A DNA stretch of 14,157 nt from an uncultured Romboutsia sp. (GTDB lineage Bacteria; Bacillota; Clostridia; Peptostreptococcales; Peptostreptococcaceae). The notes below the pieces were generated by a model, which searched no databases, was not told the DNA's origin, and was given only the letters and a program-made list of their open reading frames with translations. The stretch's first letter is position 1, and each line of letters starts with the position of its first letter. The DNA is taken from positions 1-14,157 of the forward strand of contig CALESE010000017.1 of the NCBI GenBank assembly GCA_937907205.1, written 5' to 3'. A program made the translations under genes and the position numbers. Shown here piece after piece: positions 7,217-14,157 of the stretch.

Positions 7217-7847
7217 ATGATAATTGATGATAATTACGTTGTTCTATCGTTAGAACTTCATTTATTTTTTGCTAGAATTATGAAAGAACATTCTTTATTT
7301 TTATAGGCAGGATTTACATGTAAAGATTCTAACTTTGCTGAAGAAGCAGATCATCATAAAAGATAATTTGAAAAACTTCTATCATATACCTTATCTGTTA
7401 GCAATTGTATTGTTAGACCATGTATATTAAATTCTAAATAAATTATTACTGAATATACCTTAAGTACAGAACAAAAAACACAGTGTCTTAAAGATATTAA
7501 AATAAATACAATTATTCTGGGATCAGATTATGATGGAACATGCATTATTTATCCGAAGACTACTTGACCCATCTGAAAATGCTTTAATTGAAGCGTCAAA
7601 TAATTTTGCTAATGATTATACCTATTTAATTAATAAGTCAAGAAATATGATATATAAAACAATAGCTAGTATTACAAATGAAACATTAAATAAAACATTA
7701 GAATTTAAAGACTTTAAAGTAATAGGAACAAAAGGAAGTGATAAGTGCCAAATAAAATCAATATTTTTACCACTTCTTGCTGACCACGTACTTAGAGAAT
7801 CTAATCATTATATTAGATTGTTACAAAATTACAAACATATTGTATAA
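7217..7847 (+). pseudogene. Decayed DUF2935 protein gene
   Basis: Downstream of an intact GGAGG (7206-7210), the ATG at 7217 opens a frame reading LSLELHLFFARIMKEHSLFL. It continues across three nonsense codons (TAG 7304, TAA 7364, TAA 7439), each one substitution from the expected Glu or Gln codon, to TEQKTQ. Near 7502-7514 the similarity jumps to another frame, LFWDQIMMEHALFIR, and runs intact to the TAA at 7845. Both halves fit DUF2935, a two-domain helical bundle family of Clostridia and Bacilli with no firm function. The join skips roughly 100 codons of a normal gene of about 270-300 residues, so there is an internal deletion plus frameshift. The C-terminal 105-residue frame from ATG 7530 lacks a good RBS and is not called as a gene. 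Confidence 0.8.
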
Positions 7848-7896
7848 AATTTAATTTAGCTAGTTCAATTCTTATCAAAATATTTTAAATTTATAT

Positions 7897-7949
7897 AAAA
7901 TATAAAAAGTTCCCTAATTGATAAATCATCAAGGAACTTTTTATATTTT
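7897..7949. terminator. 17-bp bidirectional terminator between converging units
   Basis: Arms 7897-7913 and 7933-7949 pair perfectly. The 19-nt loop can add a further TTGAT/ATCAA stem (7918-7922 with 7928-7932). It touches the stop codon of the last permease gene (7949-7951) and has U-runs on both strands. It ends the importer operon from the right and the DUF2935 pseudogene from the left. Confidence 0.85.
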
Positions 7950-8863
7950 TATAATCCTTTTTTTATATTATTTTTACGAGCACAATATATAACATATACT
8001 ACAAATATAGTAAAGTATGGTAATGCTTGTATAAATTCAATCGGAAGTGAATTGCCTTGAAGATAGTTCGATAAACTTTCACTAAATCCAAATAATCCAG
8101 AAGTTAAAGATCCTATTACAGGATTTCCATTAGCCATAGCTTGAGTTGCAAGTGCTGTATATCCTCTTCCTGAAGTCATTCCAGCTGAGAATAACGTAAC
8201 ATATCCCATTGATAAGAACGCCCCACCCATAGCAGCTAATACACCACTCATTGTAAGTGCTATATATTTTATTTTATTTACATTTATTCCTACTGATTCA
8301 GCAGCTTCTGGGCTTTCTCCTACTGCTTTTATTCTAAGTCCTAATGTAGTACGATTAAACATTATCCATATTAAACCTACTAATATCACCCCTACATAAG
8401 TTAGTATATGATGACCTGATAATATCTTTCCAATTACAGGTATATTTTCTATTATAGGTATATTTATATTTGGTAATGCTAGAGAATGTAGTGATGTAGA
8501 TGCTCCTTTATCTCCTGTAAATAAATATAAACCAAATACAGTTCCACCAGTTGCCATTAAATTTAATGCAATCCCAGTTAGTATAATATTAGACTTTAAC
8601 TTAAGGGCAAAGTATGCAAGTATATTACTCATTATTATACCTGATACTACAGCCATTAAAAGTCCTAAATATGCATTTTGAGTCAATGCACTTCCTACTA
8701 CCCCAACAAGAGCAGCAGTCAACATTATACCTTCTAGTGCTATATTTCTTGCCCCTGCACGAGATGCAATTATTGCACCTAAAGTTGTAAGTAATACAGG
8801 TGTAGTTGATCTTAACACTGCAAACCAGAAATCTTGATTAAATAATATATCAAATAGTTCCAT
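7949..8863 (-). CDS. BMP-type ABC importer permease 2 (NupQ-like)
   Basis: A 304-residue membrane protein of the BPD_transp_2 family, with about eight to ten hydrophobic segments. Conserved motifs are RAGARNIALEGIMLTAA near residues 35-51, part of the substrate channel region, and the loop TLGLRIKAVGESPEAAESVGI that contacts the ATPase. Together with its partner permease it should form the membrane channel of a nucleoside-type importer. The open frame starts at a TTG (8879-8881), but AAGGAGGT lies inside that extension, 8 nt before the ATG at 8861-8863, which is the better start. It begins 1 nt after the preceding permease's stop codon, so the two are translationally coupled. It is the last gene of the operon and runs straight into a terminator. 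Confidence 0.88.
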   Translation of the reverse strand: MELFDILFNQDFWFAVLRSTTPVLLTTLGAIIASRAGARNIALEGIMLTAALVGVVGSALTQNAYLGLLMAVVSGIIMSNILAYFALKLKSNIILTGIALNLMATGGTVFGLYLFTGDKGASTSLHSLALPNINIPIIENIPVIGKILSGHHILTYVGVILVGLIWIMFNRTTLGLRIKAVGESPEAAESVGINVNKIKYIALTMSGVLAAMGGAFLSMGYVTLFSAGMTSGRGYTALATQAMANGNPVIGSLTSGLFGFSESLSNYLQGNSLPIEFIQALPYFTIFVVYVIYCARKNNIKKGL

Positions 8864-8864
8864 A

Positions 8865-9953
8865 TTACTTACCTCCTTCAACTAATTTGTTTTGAAGCGC
8901 TAATTGGCTTTCTTTTCTTTGTTTCATAAAGTATAAAAATCTTTCTGCTGTTATAAGAAGTATTATAATTCCTTGTATTATAGCTACTAATTCATTTTGT
9001 ACATCAGTCTTTCTAGACATTATGTCTGCACCTACACGAATATAAGATAAGAAAAATGCTGCAAAAGGTATAAACTTTGGATTATTTCCTGAAAGTGTAG
9101 CTATTATTACACCATCCCAAGCATATGTTGCTGCCATTGACCATTGGAAACGATTATACATTCCAAGTTTCTCTATTGCCCCACCCATTGCAGCTAAAGC
9201 TCCTGATATAAATGATGTATATAATATTGTTCTACCAGTATTTATTCCTGAGTATTTAGCAAATTCTATATTACTTCCTACTAATTTTATTTCATATCCC
9301 CATTTAGTACGATTCAAGAATATATAAAGAGCTACACACAATAATATAGCTACTATAAATCCATAATGTAATCTAGTTCCTGAAACTATATTTCCAAGAC
9401 TAGATGTGTTAAGAAATTTTAATGATGCAAAGTTACTTGCATTTCTATCTATTAAAAATTTGTTTATTATATATAATCCTGAGAAAAAAAATACATAATT
9501 AAGCATTAATGATGTAACAAGTTCATTTGCTTTATACTTTACCTTACAAAGTGCAGGTATTGATCCTATAAGTCCACCAACTATACCAGCTATTATTATT
9601 GCAAATGCTGGATGTATTATAGCTGGTATAGGTAACTTTATAGCTATAAATACTGCTATTACAGCACCCATATAAAAAGAACCATCTGTTATCATCGAAA
9701 AGTTTCCAGATTTAAATACTAAAGCTAGTGATAGACCTGTAAACATAAGTGGAACCATCATCTCAAGTACATTAAAGAAATATCTCTTTGATTGTAATGG
9801 TCCTGTAAGTAATGTAGTTAAAGCTTCAACTGGATTATCACTTACCATAAATATTATTACTGTTGTAATAGCTAAAGCTATACCTATAGCTATTAATAAT
9901 CTAAAAGTATCAAAGTACTTTAGTATTTTTGAATCTACTTTTTTATCTGTCAT
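8865..9953 (-). CDS. BMP-type ABC importer permease 1 (NupP-like)
   Basis: A 362-residue BPD_transp_2 permease with many hydrophobic helices. An N-terminal cytoplasmic tail precedes the first helix at about 18-38. Family motifs are ANELVTSLMLNYV and the ATPase-contact loop KWGYEIKLVGSNIEFAKYSGI, both typical of the first permease in NupOPQ/YufOPQ-type transporters. The long frame begins at a TTG (9966-9968), but a GGAGG (9962-9966) sits there, 8 nt from the ATG at 9951-9953, which is taken as the start. That start overlaps the end of the ATPase gene by 11 nt. The last codons of this gene supply the Shine-Dalgarno for the next permease. Confidence 0.88.
   Translation of the reverse strand: MTDKKVDSKILKYFDTFRLLIAIGIALAITTVIIFMVSDNPVEALTTLLTGPLQSKRYFFNVLEMMVPLMFTGLSLALVFKSGNFSMITDGSFYMGAVIAVFIAIKLPIPAIIHPAFAIIIAGIVGGLIGSIPALCKVKYKANELVTSLMLNYVFFFSGLYIINKFLIDRNASNFASLKFLNTSSLGNIVSGTRLHYGFIVAILLCVALYIFLNRTKWGYEIKLVGSNIEFAKYSGINTGRTILYTSFISGALAAMGGAIEKLGMYNRFQWSMAATYAWDGVIIATLSGNNPKFIPFAAFFLSYIRVGADIMSRKTDVQNELVAIIQGIIILLITAERFLYFMKQRKESQLALQNKLVEGGK
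8871..8878 (-). promoter_or_regulatory. Shine-Dalgarno deciding the NupQ-like start
   Basis: Minus-strand AAGGAGGT, overlapping the final codons of the upstream permease, with GGAGG 8 nt from the ATG at 8861-8863. It excludes the TTG at 8881 as start. Confidence 0.85.
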
Positions 9954-11499
9954 AGTAAGCACCTCCAATTACATCCTTACTGTCTTCTTTCATTCCTAGC
10001 ATGTAAAGTCCTAACTCTTCTTCAGTAACCTTACTTGCATCATCTATATATCCAACTATTTTTCCTTCACTCATTACTATTATACTATCACTTAAAGATA
10101 ATACTTCTCCTAAGTCTGCTGAAATAAGTAATATAGCTTTTTTAGTTTCCCTCATATCTAGTATTTTGTGTCTTATAAATTCAATAGCTCCAACGTCTAT
10201 TCCACGAGTTGGTTGATTTACTATAAGAAGCTTTGGATCATATAAAAATTCTCTACCTACTATTACCTTTTGGATATTACCTCCAGATAAATCTTTTATA
10301 GATTGTTTTGTATTATCATATTTAACTTTAAATTCTTTTACAAGATTTTCAGTAAATACTTTTACCTTTTTTAAATCAAGCAATCCCTTACTTTTTAGTT
10401 CTTTTGATGCATATATTTTAGATATAGCATTATCTTCTATAGATAATTTAGGTGCACTACCATAAATCATTCTGTCTTCAGAAACATGAGATATTCCCAT
10501 CTCTTGTCTTATTAATATACTAAGTTTAGATATATCTTTACCTTCTAATCTAATTTCACCTTTAACATTTTCTATTGCTCCTACAATTGATGAAACAAGT
10601 TCAGATTGACCATTTCCTTCTATACCTGCAATTCCAAGTATTTGCCCTTGTCTTACAGTAAATGATATGCCATCTAATACTTTTTTCTTAAAAGAATTTG
10701 TATACTCTAGATCTTTTACACTTAGTACAACATCTTTAAAATCTCTAGGAGTTTTTTCTATATTAAGATAAATATCTCTTCCAACCATCAATCTTGATAT
10801 TTCTTGTTCACTTAATTCACTTACAGAATAAGTTCCCATAGTTTTTCCATCTCTTAAAACTGTAAGCCTATTACAAAGTTCTTTTACTTCATGAAGTTTA
10901 TGAGATATAAATATTATTGTATATCCATTTTCTCTAAGAAGCTTAAGTTCTTCAAACAATTCATCAGTTTCTTGAGGAGTTAATACTGCTGTAGGCTCAT
11001 CAAGTATAAGTATTTTTGCTCCTCTATAAAGAGCCTTTAATATTTCTAATTTTTGCTTCATTGCAAGTGATATATCTTCTACTTTATCATTTGCATTAAC
11101 TTTTAGGTTATATTTTTTAGAAATTTCTTCAGTAACTCTTATAGCTTCTTCTTTCTTTAAAAATCCTCCACTTTGGATTTCTTTTCCTAATATAAGATTT
11201 TCTGCAACTGTCAATGATGGTACTAGCATAAAATGCTGATGAACCATACCTATACCCTTTTGTATTGCATCATTAGATGATGTAAATGATACCTTTTCTC
11301 CATGTACAAAAATTTCACCACTAGTTGGTGCAATCATTCCAAATAACATTTTCATAAGTGTAGATTTACCTGCACCATTTTCTCCAATTAGAGCATGTAT
11401 TTCTCCTTTGTCTATACTTATATTTACATTATGATTTGCAACTACTCCACCAGGATAAACTTTTGTAAGGTCTTTAACTTTTAAAATTTCTTTTGTCAT
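9943..11499 (-). CDS. BMP-type importer ATPase with two ABC domains (NupO-like)
   Basis: A 518-residue cytosolic ATPase with tandem nucleotide-binding domains. Domain 1 has Walker A GENGAGKS (39-46), Q-loop Gln88, Walker B ILILDEPT (163-170) and switch His200. Its signature reads ISLAM (143-147), where the family normally has LSVGx. Domain 2 has a lysine-less Walker A, GIEGNGQS (292-299), a good LSGGN signature (404-408) and IVNQPTRG (425-432). A degenerate domain 2 Walker A is normal for RbsA/YufO-type proteins, and the altered domain 1 signature falls in the same non-hydrolytic site. One competent ATP site therefore remains. It powers import together with the two permeases. ATG at 11499 is preceded by AGGAGAC, and the gene end overlaps the next gene by 11 nt. 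Confidence 0.93.
   Translation of the reverse strand: MTKEILKVKDLTKVYPGGVVANHNVNISIDKGEIHALIGENGAGKSTLMKMLFGMIAPTSGEIFVHGEKVSFTSSNDAIQKGIGMVHQHFMLVPSLTVAENLILGKEIQSGGFLKKEEAIRVTEEISKKYNLKVNANDKVEDISLAMKQKLEILKALYRGAKILILDEPTAVLTPQETDELFEELKLLRENGYTIIFISHKLHEVKELCNRLTVLRDGKTMGTYSVSELSEQEISRLMVGRDIYLNIEKTPRDFKDVVLSVKDLEYTNSFKKKVLDGISFTVRQGQILGIAGIEGNGQSELVSSIVGAIENVKGEIRLEGKDISKLSILIRQEMGISHVSEDRMIYGSAPKLSIEDNAISKIYASKELKSKGLLDLKKVKVFTENLVKEFKVKYDNTKQSIKDLSGGNIQKVIVGREFLYDPKLLIVNQPTRGIDVGAIEFIRHKILDMRETKKAILLISADLGEVLSLSDSIIVMSEGKIVGYIDDASKVTEEELGLYMLGMKEDSKDVIGGAYYDR
9962..9966 (-). promoter_or_regulatory. Shine-Dalgarno deciding the NupP-like start
   Basis: Minus-strand GGAGG, 8 nt from the ATG at 9951-9953 and lying within the ATPase coding sequence. 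It argues against the upstream TTG at 9968. Confidence 0.8.
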
Positions 11500-11533
11500 T
11501 TATTAAAGTCTCCTATATAAATTTTAACAGTCA

Positions 11534-11563
11534 ATAAGCCCAACATTATTTAGTTAGGCTTAT
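11534..11563 (-). other. Intercistronic stem-loop between lipoprotein and ATPase genes
   Basis: The minus-strand RNA can form an 11-bp stem: ATAAGCC, a U.G wobble and AAC/GUU closing an 8-nt loop. The plus-strand copy has a C/A mismatch at the wobble, so the structure suits the operon mRNA. No U-run follows, so it is not a full terminator. Its place just behind the binding-protein gene suggests 3'-end protection or partial termination that leaves more lipoprotein mRNA than transporter mRNA. Confidence 0.55.
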
Positions 11564-11581
11564 ATATTTTTTATTTAATTA

Positions 11582-12697
11582 TTATTTTGCACTGTTTATT
11601 ATTGATTTTAAGTCAGCTTCATTCATACCTATTGCAGATTTAACTGTTATTTTTCCATCTACTAATTGAGCTTTTACTTCATCCATTTTCTTTCTTATAT
11701 CTTCATTTACTTTTGAAGTATATATTTCATTTTCAGCAATTCCTACACCATCTTCTTTTGCACCTAACACTTCGTGAGTGTTAAACTTTAACTCGTCATT
11801 TAATAATCTTTCAACTGCAAATACTAATGAGTTATCAACTCTTTTTAAAGCTGAAGATATTATAAATTGTTGCTCATCCTTACCTTCATAAGCTAAAGCT
11901 TGATCACTATCTACACCTAAAACATACTTTTTACTAGTTAAAGCTGCTTCTATTGATCCTGCTGAAGCTGGTCCTGCTGATGTAAATACTACATCTACAC
12001 CTTTAGCATATTGAGCTAAAGTTAATTCTTTTGCTTTTGCAGTATCTGTAAATGATCCTACATAAGATACTTCAACTTTTATATCTTTATCTATAAATTT
12101 AGCACCTTCTATATAACCTACTAAAAAGTCATTTATTACCGCAGATGTATCTCTTGCTCCAACAAACCCTATTTTTTTATCAGAATTTGCATATTCCATA
12201 TCACTTGTTGTTACTAATGCAGCTAAAGCTCCGGCTAAGAATCCTGCTTCATTTTGCTTATATGTCATTGAGTAAACATTACTTAAATCATATGAATCAT
12301 AGTCTACATCTGTATCATATACTAAGTATTTTTTATCTGTATATAAAGGAGCTGTATTTTCTAAATGCTCTTTCATATCCCATCCACCAGTTACTATTAC
12401 ATCTGCATCAGATTCTGATGCATCTATTAATGATGGTTCAAACTTTGTTTGGTCAAATCCCATTTCTATAGTTTCAACTTCAACTTTATCTCCAAATCGT
12501 TCTTCTATCTTTTTTATACCTGCATTTGCTGAGTCATTGAATCCTTTATCTCCTAATGCACCTGTTACTAAAAGAGATACTTTTACTTTCTCTCCATCTG
12601 ATTTTTTACCATCTTCAGAAGAATTTGAACAACCTGTTAATGCTGTTAATCCCATAGACATTACTAAAAATATACTTACTAACTTTTTCTTAAACAT
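11582..12697 (-). CDS. BMP/PnrA-family substrate-binding lipoprotein
   Basis: A 371-residue exported solute-binding protein. A lysine-rich start and hydrophobic stretch end in a lipobox LTGC, with lipidated Cys23, so the mature protein is tethered outside the membrane. The fold family is BMP/PnrA: GDKGFNDSA (49-57), MTYKQNEAGFLAGALAA (144-160), GVDSDQ (261-266) and SALKRVD with Lys285 sit where PnrA homologues bind the nucleoside ribose and base. It delivers substrate to the ABC transporter encoded downstream. Characterised homologues bind purine nucleosides or related compounds, but the substrate here is not proven. The ATG lies 3 nt after the amidohydrolase stop codon, with its GGAGG overlapping that gene's end. 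Confidence 0.92.
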   Translation of the reverse strand: MFKKKLVSIFLVMSMGLTALTGCSNSSEDGKKSDGEKVKVSLLVTGALGDKGFNDSANAGIKKIEERFGDKVEVETIEMGFDQTKFEPSLIDASESDADVIVTGGWDMKEHLENTAPLYTDKKYLVYDTDVDYDSYDLSNVYSMTYKQNEAGFLAGALAALVTTSDMEYANSDKKIGFVGARDTSAVINDFLVGYIEGAKFIDKDIKVEVSYVGSFTDTAKAKELTLAQYAKGVDVVFTSAGPASAGSIEAALTSKKYVLGVDSDQALAYEGKDEQQFIISSALKRVDNSLVFAVERLLNDELKFNTHEVLGAKEDGVGIAENEIYTSKVNEDIRKKMDEVKAQLVDGKITVKSAIGMNEADLKSIINSAK

Positions 12698-12700
12698 TGA

Positions 12701-14017
12701 TTAGTCCTCCATATTATATGTTTTTTTTGTATTTAAATTTTTTAGTAAACATTTATAATCTTCTATTGATATTTTTGAATTAAAATTATTTTTTATTTCT
12801 TTAGACAATTTACCATTTTCTAAAAGCAAATCTATAGTCGCAAAGCCTAAATATTTCATAGGTAATACATAAGCTAATTCAGTATTATCAGTTCCAAAAC
12901 TATGTCCATGTATATTTCCTTTAAACCCATTTACCCCAACTTGAATTGTTGGTAATAAGTAAGATAAATCCCCTATATCTCCAGAAGCATATGAATGACA
13001 ATTTCTAAGAATTTTCTCATCAGTCATAAATTCTTTTAAACTATTTTCAATTACATTATTTAAGTTTTTATCTTGTATAAGAGGTAAATATCCTCCTGTG
13101 TCATTAATTTCTAAATCACACCCTATTGCCATTGCTCCAGCTCTTAAGGCTCTATCAATTTTTTTATTAACTTCTAATATTGCATCTAAAGTTTTCGCTC
13201 TTATATACATATCCATTTTAGTTTCTTCTGGAACAGAATTTACTGTTGTTCCACCTTCATTAAGAATGTAATGAACTCTTATTGCATCTTCTTCTCTAAA
13301 GGTTTCTCTTAGCATAGATATAGCATTCATAGCAAGTGTTGCCGAGTTTAATGCATTTATACCAGAACTAGGATTAGCTCCTGCATGTGCCGACTTCCCT
13401 TTAAATATTACTCTTTTTCCTAAAAATCCATTTAAAGATGAATTTAATTCAGCTTCATATTCACTTCCAGGGCCCATTGAGTGACATGACAAAATGCAAT
13501 CTATTTCATCAAATACACCTATATTTATCATTTCTTGCTTTCCAGATATATAAGTTATTTTATTATCTTCTACTAATTTATTTCTATAATCAAAATCACA
13601 ATACTCTTCAGCTGGAGTTGCTATAAAACTTACTTTTCCACCCAATTCTTCCATTATATTAGAATCTTTAATAGCTAAAAATATACCTAACATAACTCCA
13701 ACTTGAGCATAATGTCCACAAGTGTGAGCTGCTGAGTCTATTCCATTTGAAAATTGGTGATTTATTGTTGGTACTGCATCTAGTTCACAAAGAAGCCCTA
13801 TATGAGATCCCTCTTTATTTGAGTTATGAGTTGCAACTATACCTGTAATCGCTATATCATTTTTATATTCAACACCATATTTATCTAAAATATTACATAT
13901 ATATTCATTAGTTTTATATTCCTTAAATCCAAGTTCTGGACTTTTATATATTTCTTCACTTAATAAAATCATTTCATGTTGTATCTTTTCTAATGATTTT
14001 ATAAATTTACTTTTCAT
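12701..14017 (-). CDS. M20-family metallo-amidohydrolase
   Basis: A 438-residue cytosolic hydrolase of the M20 peptidase/amidohydrolase family. Expected metal ligands are Cys100 and His102 in HTCGH, Glu137/Glu138 in PAEE (one the general base, one a ligand), His179 in CHSMGPG and His372 in HGHSFG. The dimerisation domain carries GKSAHAGANP with His211 reaching into the partner's active site. Relatives hydrolyse aminobenzoyl-glutamate, N-acyl amino acids, indole-acetyl amino acids or dipeptides; I cannot choose among these. The frame extends to an ATG at 14029, but that codon overlaps the GGAGG (14023-14027) serving the ATG at 14017. It is the first gene of the importer operon, so it may process what the transporter brings in. 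Confidence 0.85.
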   Translation of the reverse strand: MKSKFIKSLEKIQHEMILLSEEIYKSPELGFKEYKTNEYICNILDKYGVEYKNDIAITGIVATHNSNKEGSHIGLLCELDAVPTINHQFSNGIDSAAHTCGHYAQVGVMLGIFLAIKDSNIMEELGGKVSFIATPAEEYCDFDYRNKLVEDNKITYISGKQEMINIGVFDEIDCILSCHSMGPGSEYEAELNSSLNGFLGKRVIFKGKSAHAGANPSSGINALNSATLAMNAISMLRETFREEDAIRVHYILNEGGTTVNSVPEETKMDMYIRAKTLDAILEVNKKIDRALRAGAMAIGCDLEINDTGGYLPLIQDKNLNNVIENSLKEFMTDEKILRNCHSYASGDIGDLSYLLPTIQVGVNGFKGNIHGHSFGTDNTELAYVLPMKYLGFATIDLLLENGKLSKEIKNNFNSKISIEDYKCLLKNLNTKKTYNMED

Positions 14018-14022
14018 AAATA

Positions 14023-14027
14023 CCTCC
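14023..14027 (-). promoter_or_regulatory. Shine-Dalgarno deciding the amidohydrolase start
   Basis: Minus-strand GGAGG, 5 nt before the ATG at 14015-14017. The upstream ATG at 14029 overlaps it and has no SD of its own, so the protein starts MKSKF. Confidence 0.8.
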
Positions 14028-14085
14028 ATAGCGAATATTTTAAATCCAATTTTGAAATATAATTCTTATAAATTACTTCTTTTAT

Positions 14086-14114
14086 ATTATAACAATTAAT
14101 ATTTGTTTGTTCAA
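14086..14114 (-). promoter_or_regulatory. Strong sigma-A promoter of the amidohydrolase-importer operon
   Basis: Minus-strand TTGAAC (14109-14114), a 17-bp spacer and a perfect TATAAT (14086-14091) with an extended TG one base upstream. The predicted start near 14079 leaves a leader of about 60 nt, too short for a classical purine riboswitch. No clear operator was seen. Confidence 0.75.
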
Positions 14115-14157
14115 CTTTTTTTTACAATTATATTCATTTTTAGATATAATGTACTTG

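Noticed and set aside
7530..7847. Independent 105-residue plus-strand gene
   Set aside because: It is the C-terminal half of the broken DUF2935 gene. The family similarity starts upstream of its ATG (LFWDQI) and there is no good RBS.
12145..12471. Leucine/histidine-rich plus-strand frame opposite the lipoprotein gene
   Set aside because: It is an antisense shadow of a well-supported gene, with low-complexity composition and no RBS.
14018..14085. Purine riboswitch or other leader regulator before the importer operon
   Set aside because: The leader from the predicted start is only about 60 nt and shows no conserved aptamer core or expression-platform hairpin.
14040..14120. CodY-like or PurR-like box upstream of the amidohydrolase gene
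   Set aside because: AATTTTGAAAT and AAAGTTGAACAAA match only partly (about 9 of 15 for CodY, and the PurBox CC is missing), no better than expected in AT-rich DNA.
1..14157. tRNA, rRNA, CRISPR arrays, insertion sequences or phage genes
   Set aside because: No cloverleaf arms, spaced direct repeats, transposase or integrase motifs, or phage-type proteins were seen on either strand.

Overview
The window is very AT-rich and all of its intact genes lie on the minus strand. They have strong GGAGG ribosome-binding sites, Clostridia-type protein sequences and U-tailed hairpin terminators. The decayed genes are a DUF2935 protein and a sensor kinase with DDLFE/SS motifs. Together these suggest a low-GC Clostridia genome, probably Peptostreptococcaceae (relatives of Clostridioides, Paraclostridium or Romboutsia). 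The family placement is inference from protein flavour, not a database result.

From left to right the window starts with two tandem hairpin terminators (3-83). Next is an MFS_3-type efflux transporter (113-1306), whose promoter has a 19-bp spacer filled by a dyad, the hallmark of MerR-family control. Then come an alpha/beta-hydrolase of the lysophospholipase/monoacylglycerol-lipase type (1539-2549), a small secreted or anchored protein of unknown role (2714-3091), a beta-phosphoglucomutase-like HAD hydrolase (3234-3896) and a 384-bp gene-free stretch. That stretch holds a good terminator and a 48-codon sensor histidine kinase remnant with an internal stop (4134-4277). The tldD-tldE protease operon (7016 down to 4281) follows, with a sigma-A type promoter.

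The only plus-strand gene is a pseudogene (7217-7847). It is a DUF2935 protein with three nonsense codons and an internal deletion plus frameshift. Its RBS is preserved and a sporulation-type (sigma-K-like) promoter may lie in front of it.

The right half (7949-14114) is one tightly packed operon read leftwards: an M20-family metallo-amidohydrolase, a BMP/PnrA-type lipoprotein, a two-domain ABC ATPase and two permeases. Gene gaps are 3 nt, 82 nt (with a stem-loop), an 11-nt overlap and 1 nt. A strong promoter lies at 14086-14114. The transporter has the layout of the NupNOPQ/Bmp nucleoside importers. The co-transcribed amidase suggests that the imported compound, or a related one, has an amide bond to be cleaved. 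This is the best candidate here for something under-described.

Four long-ORF starts are moved downstream because a Shine-Dalgarno sequence sits inside the apparent N-terminus: MFS to 1306, last permease to 8863, first permease to 9953, amidohydrolase to 14017. I saw no tRNA, rRNA, CRISPR array, IS element or phage gene.
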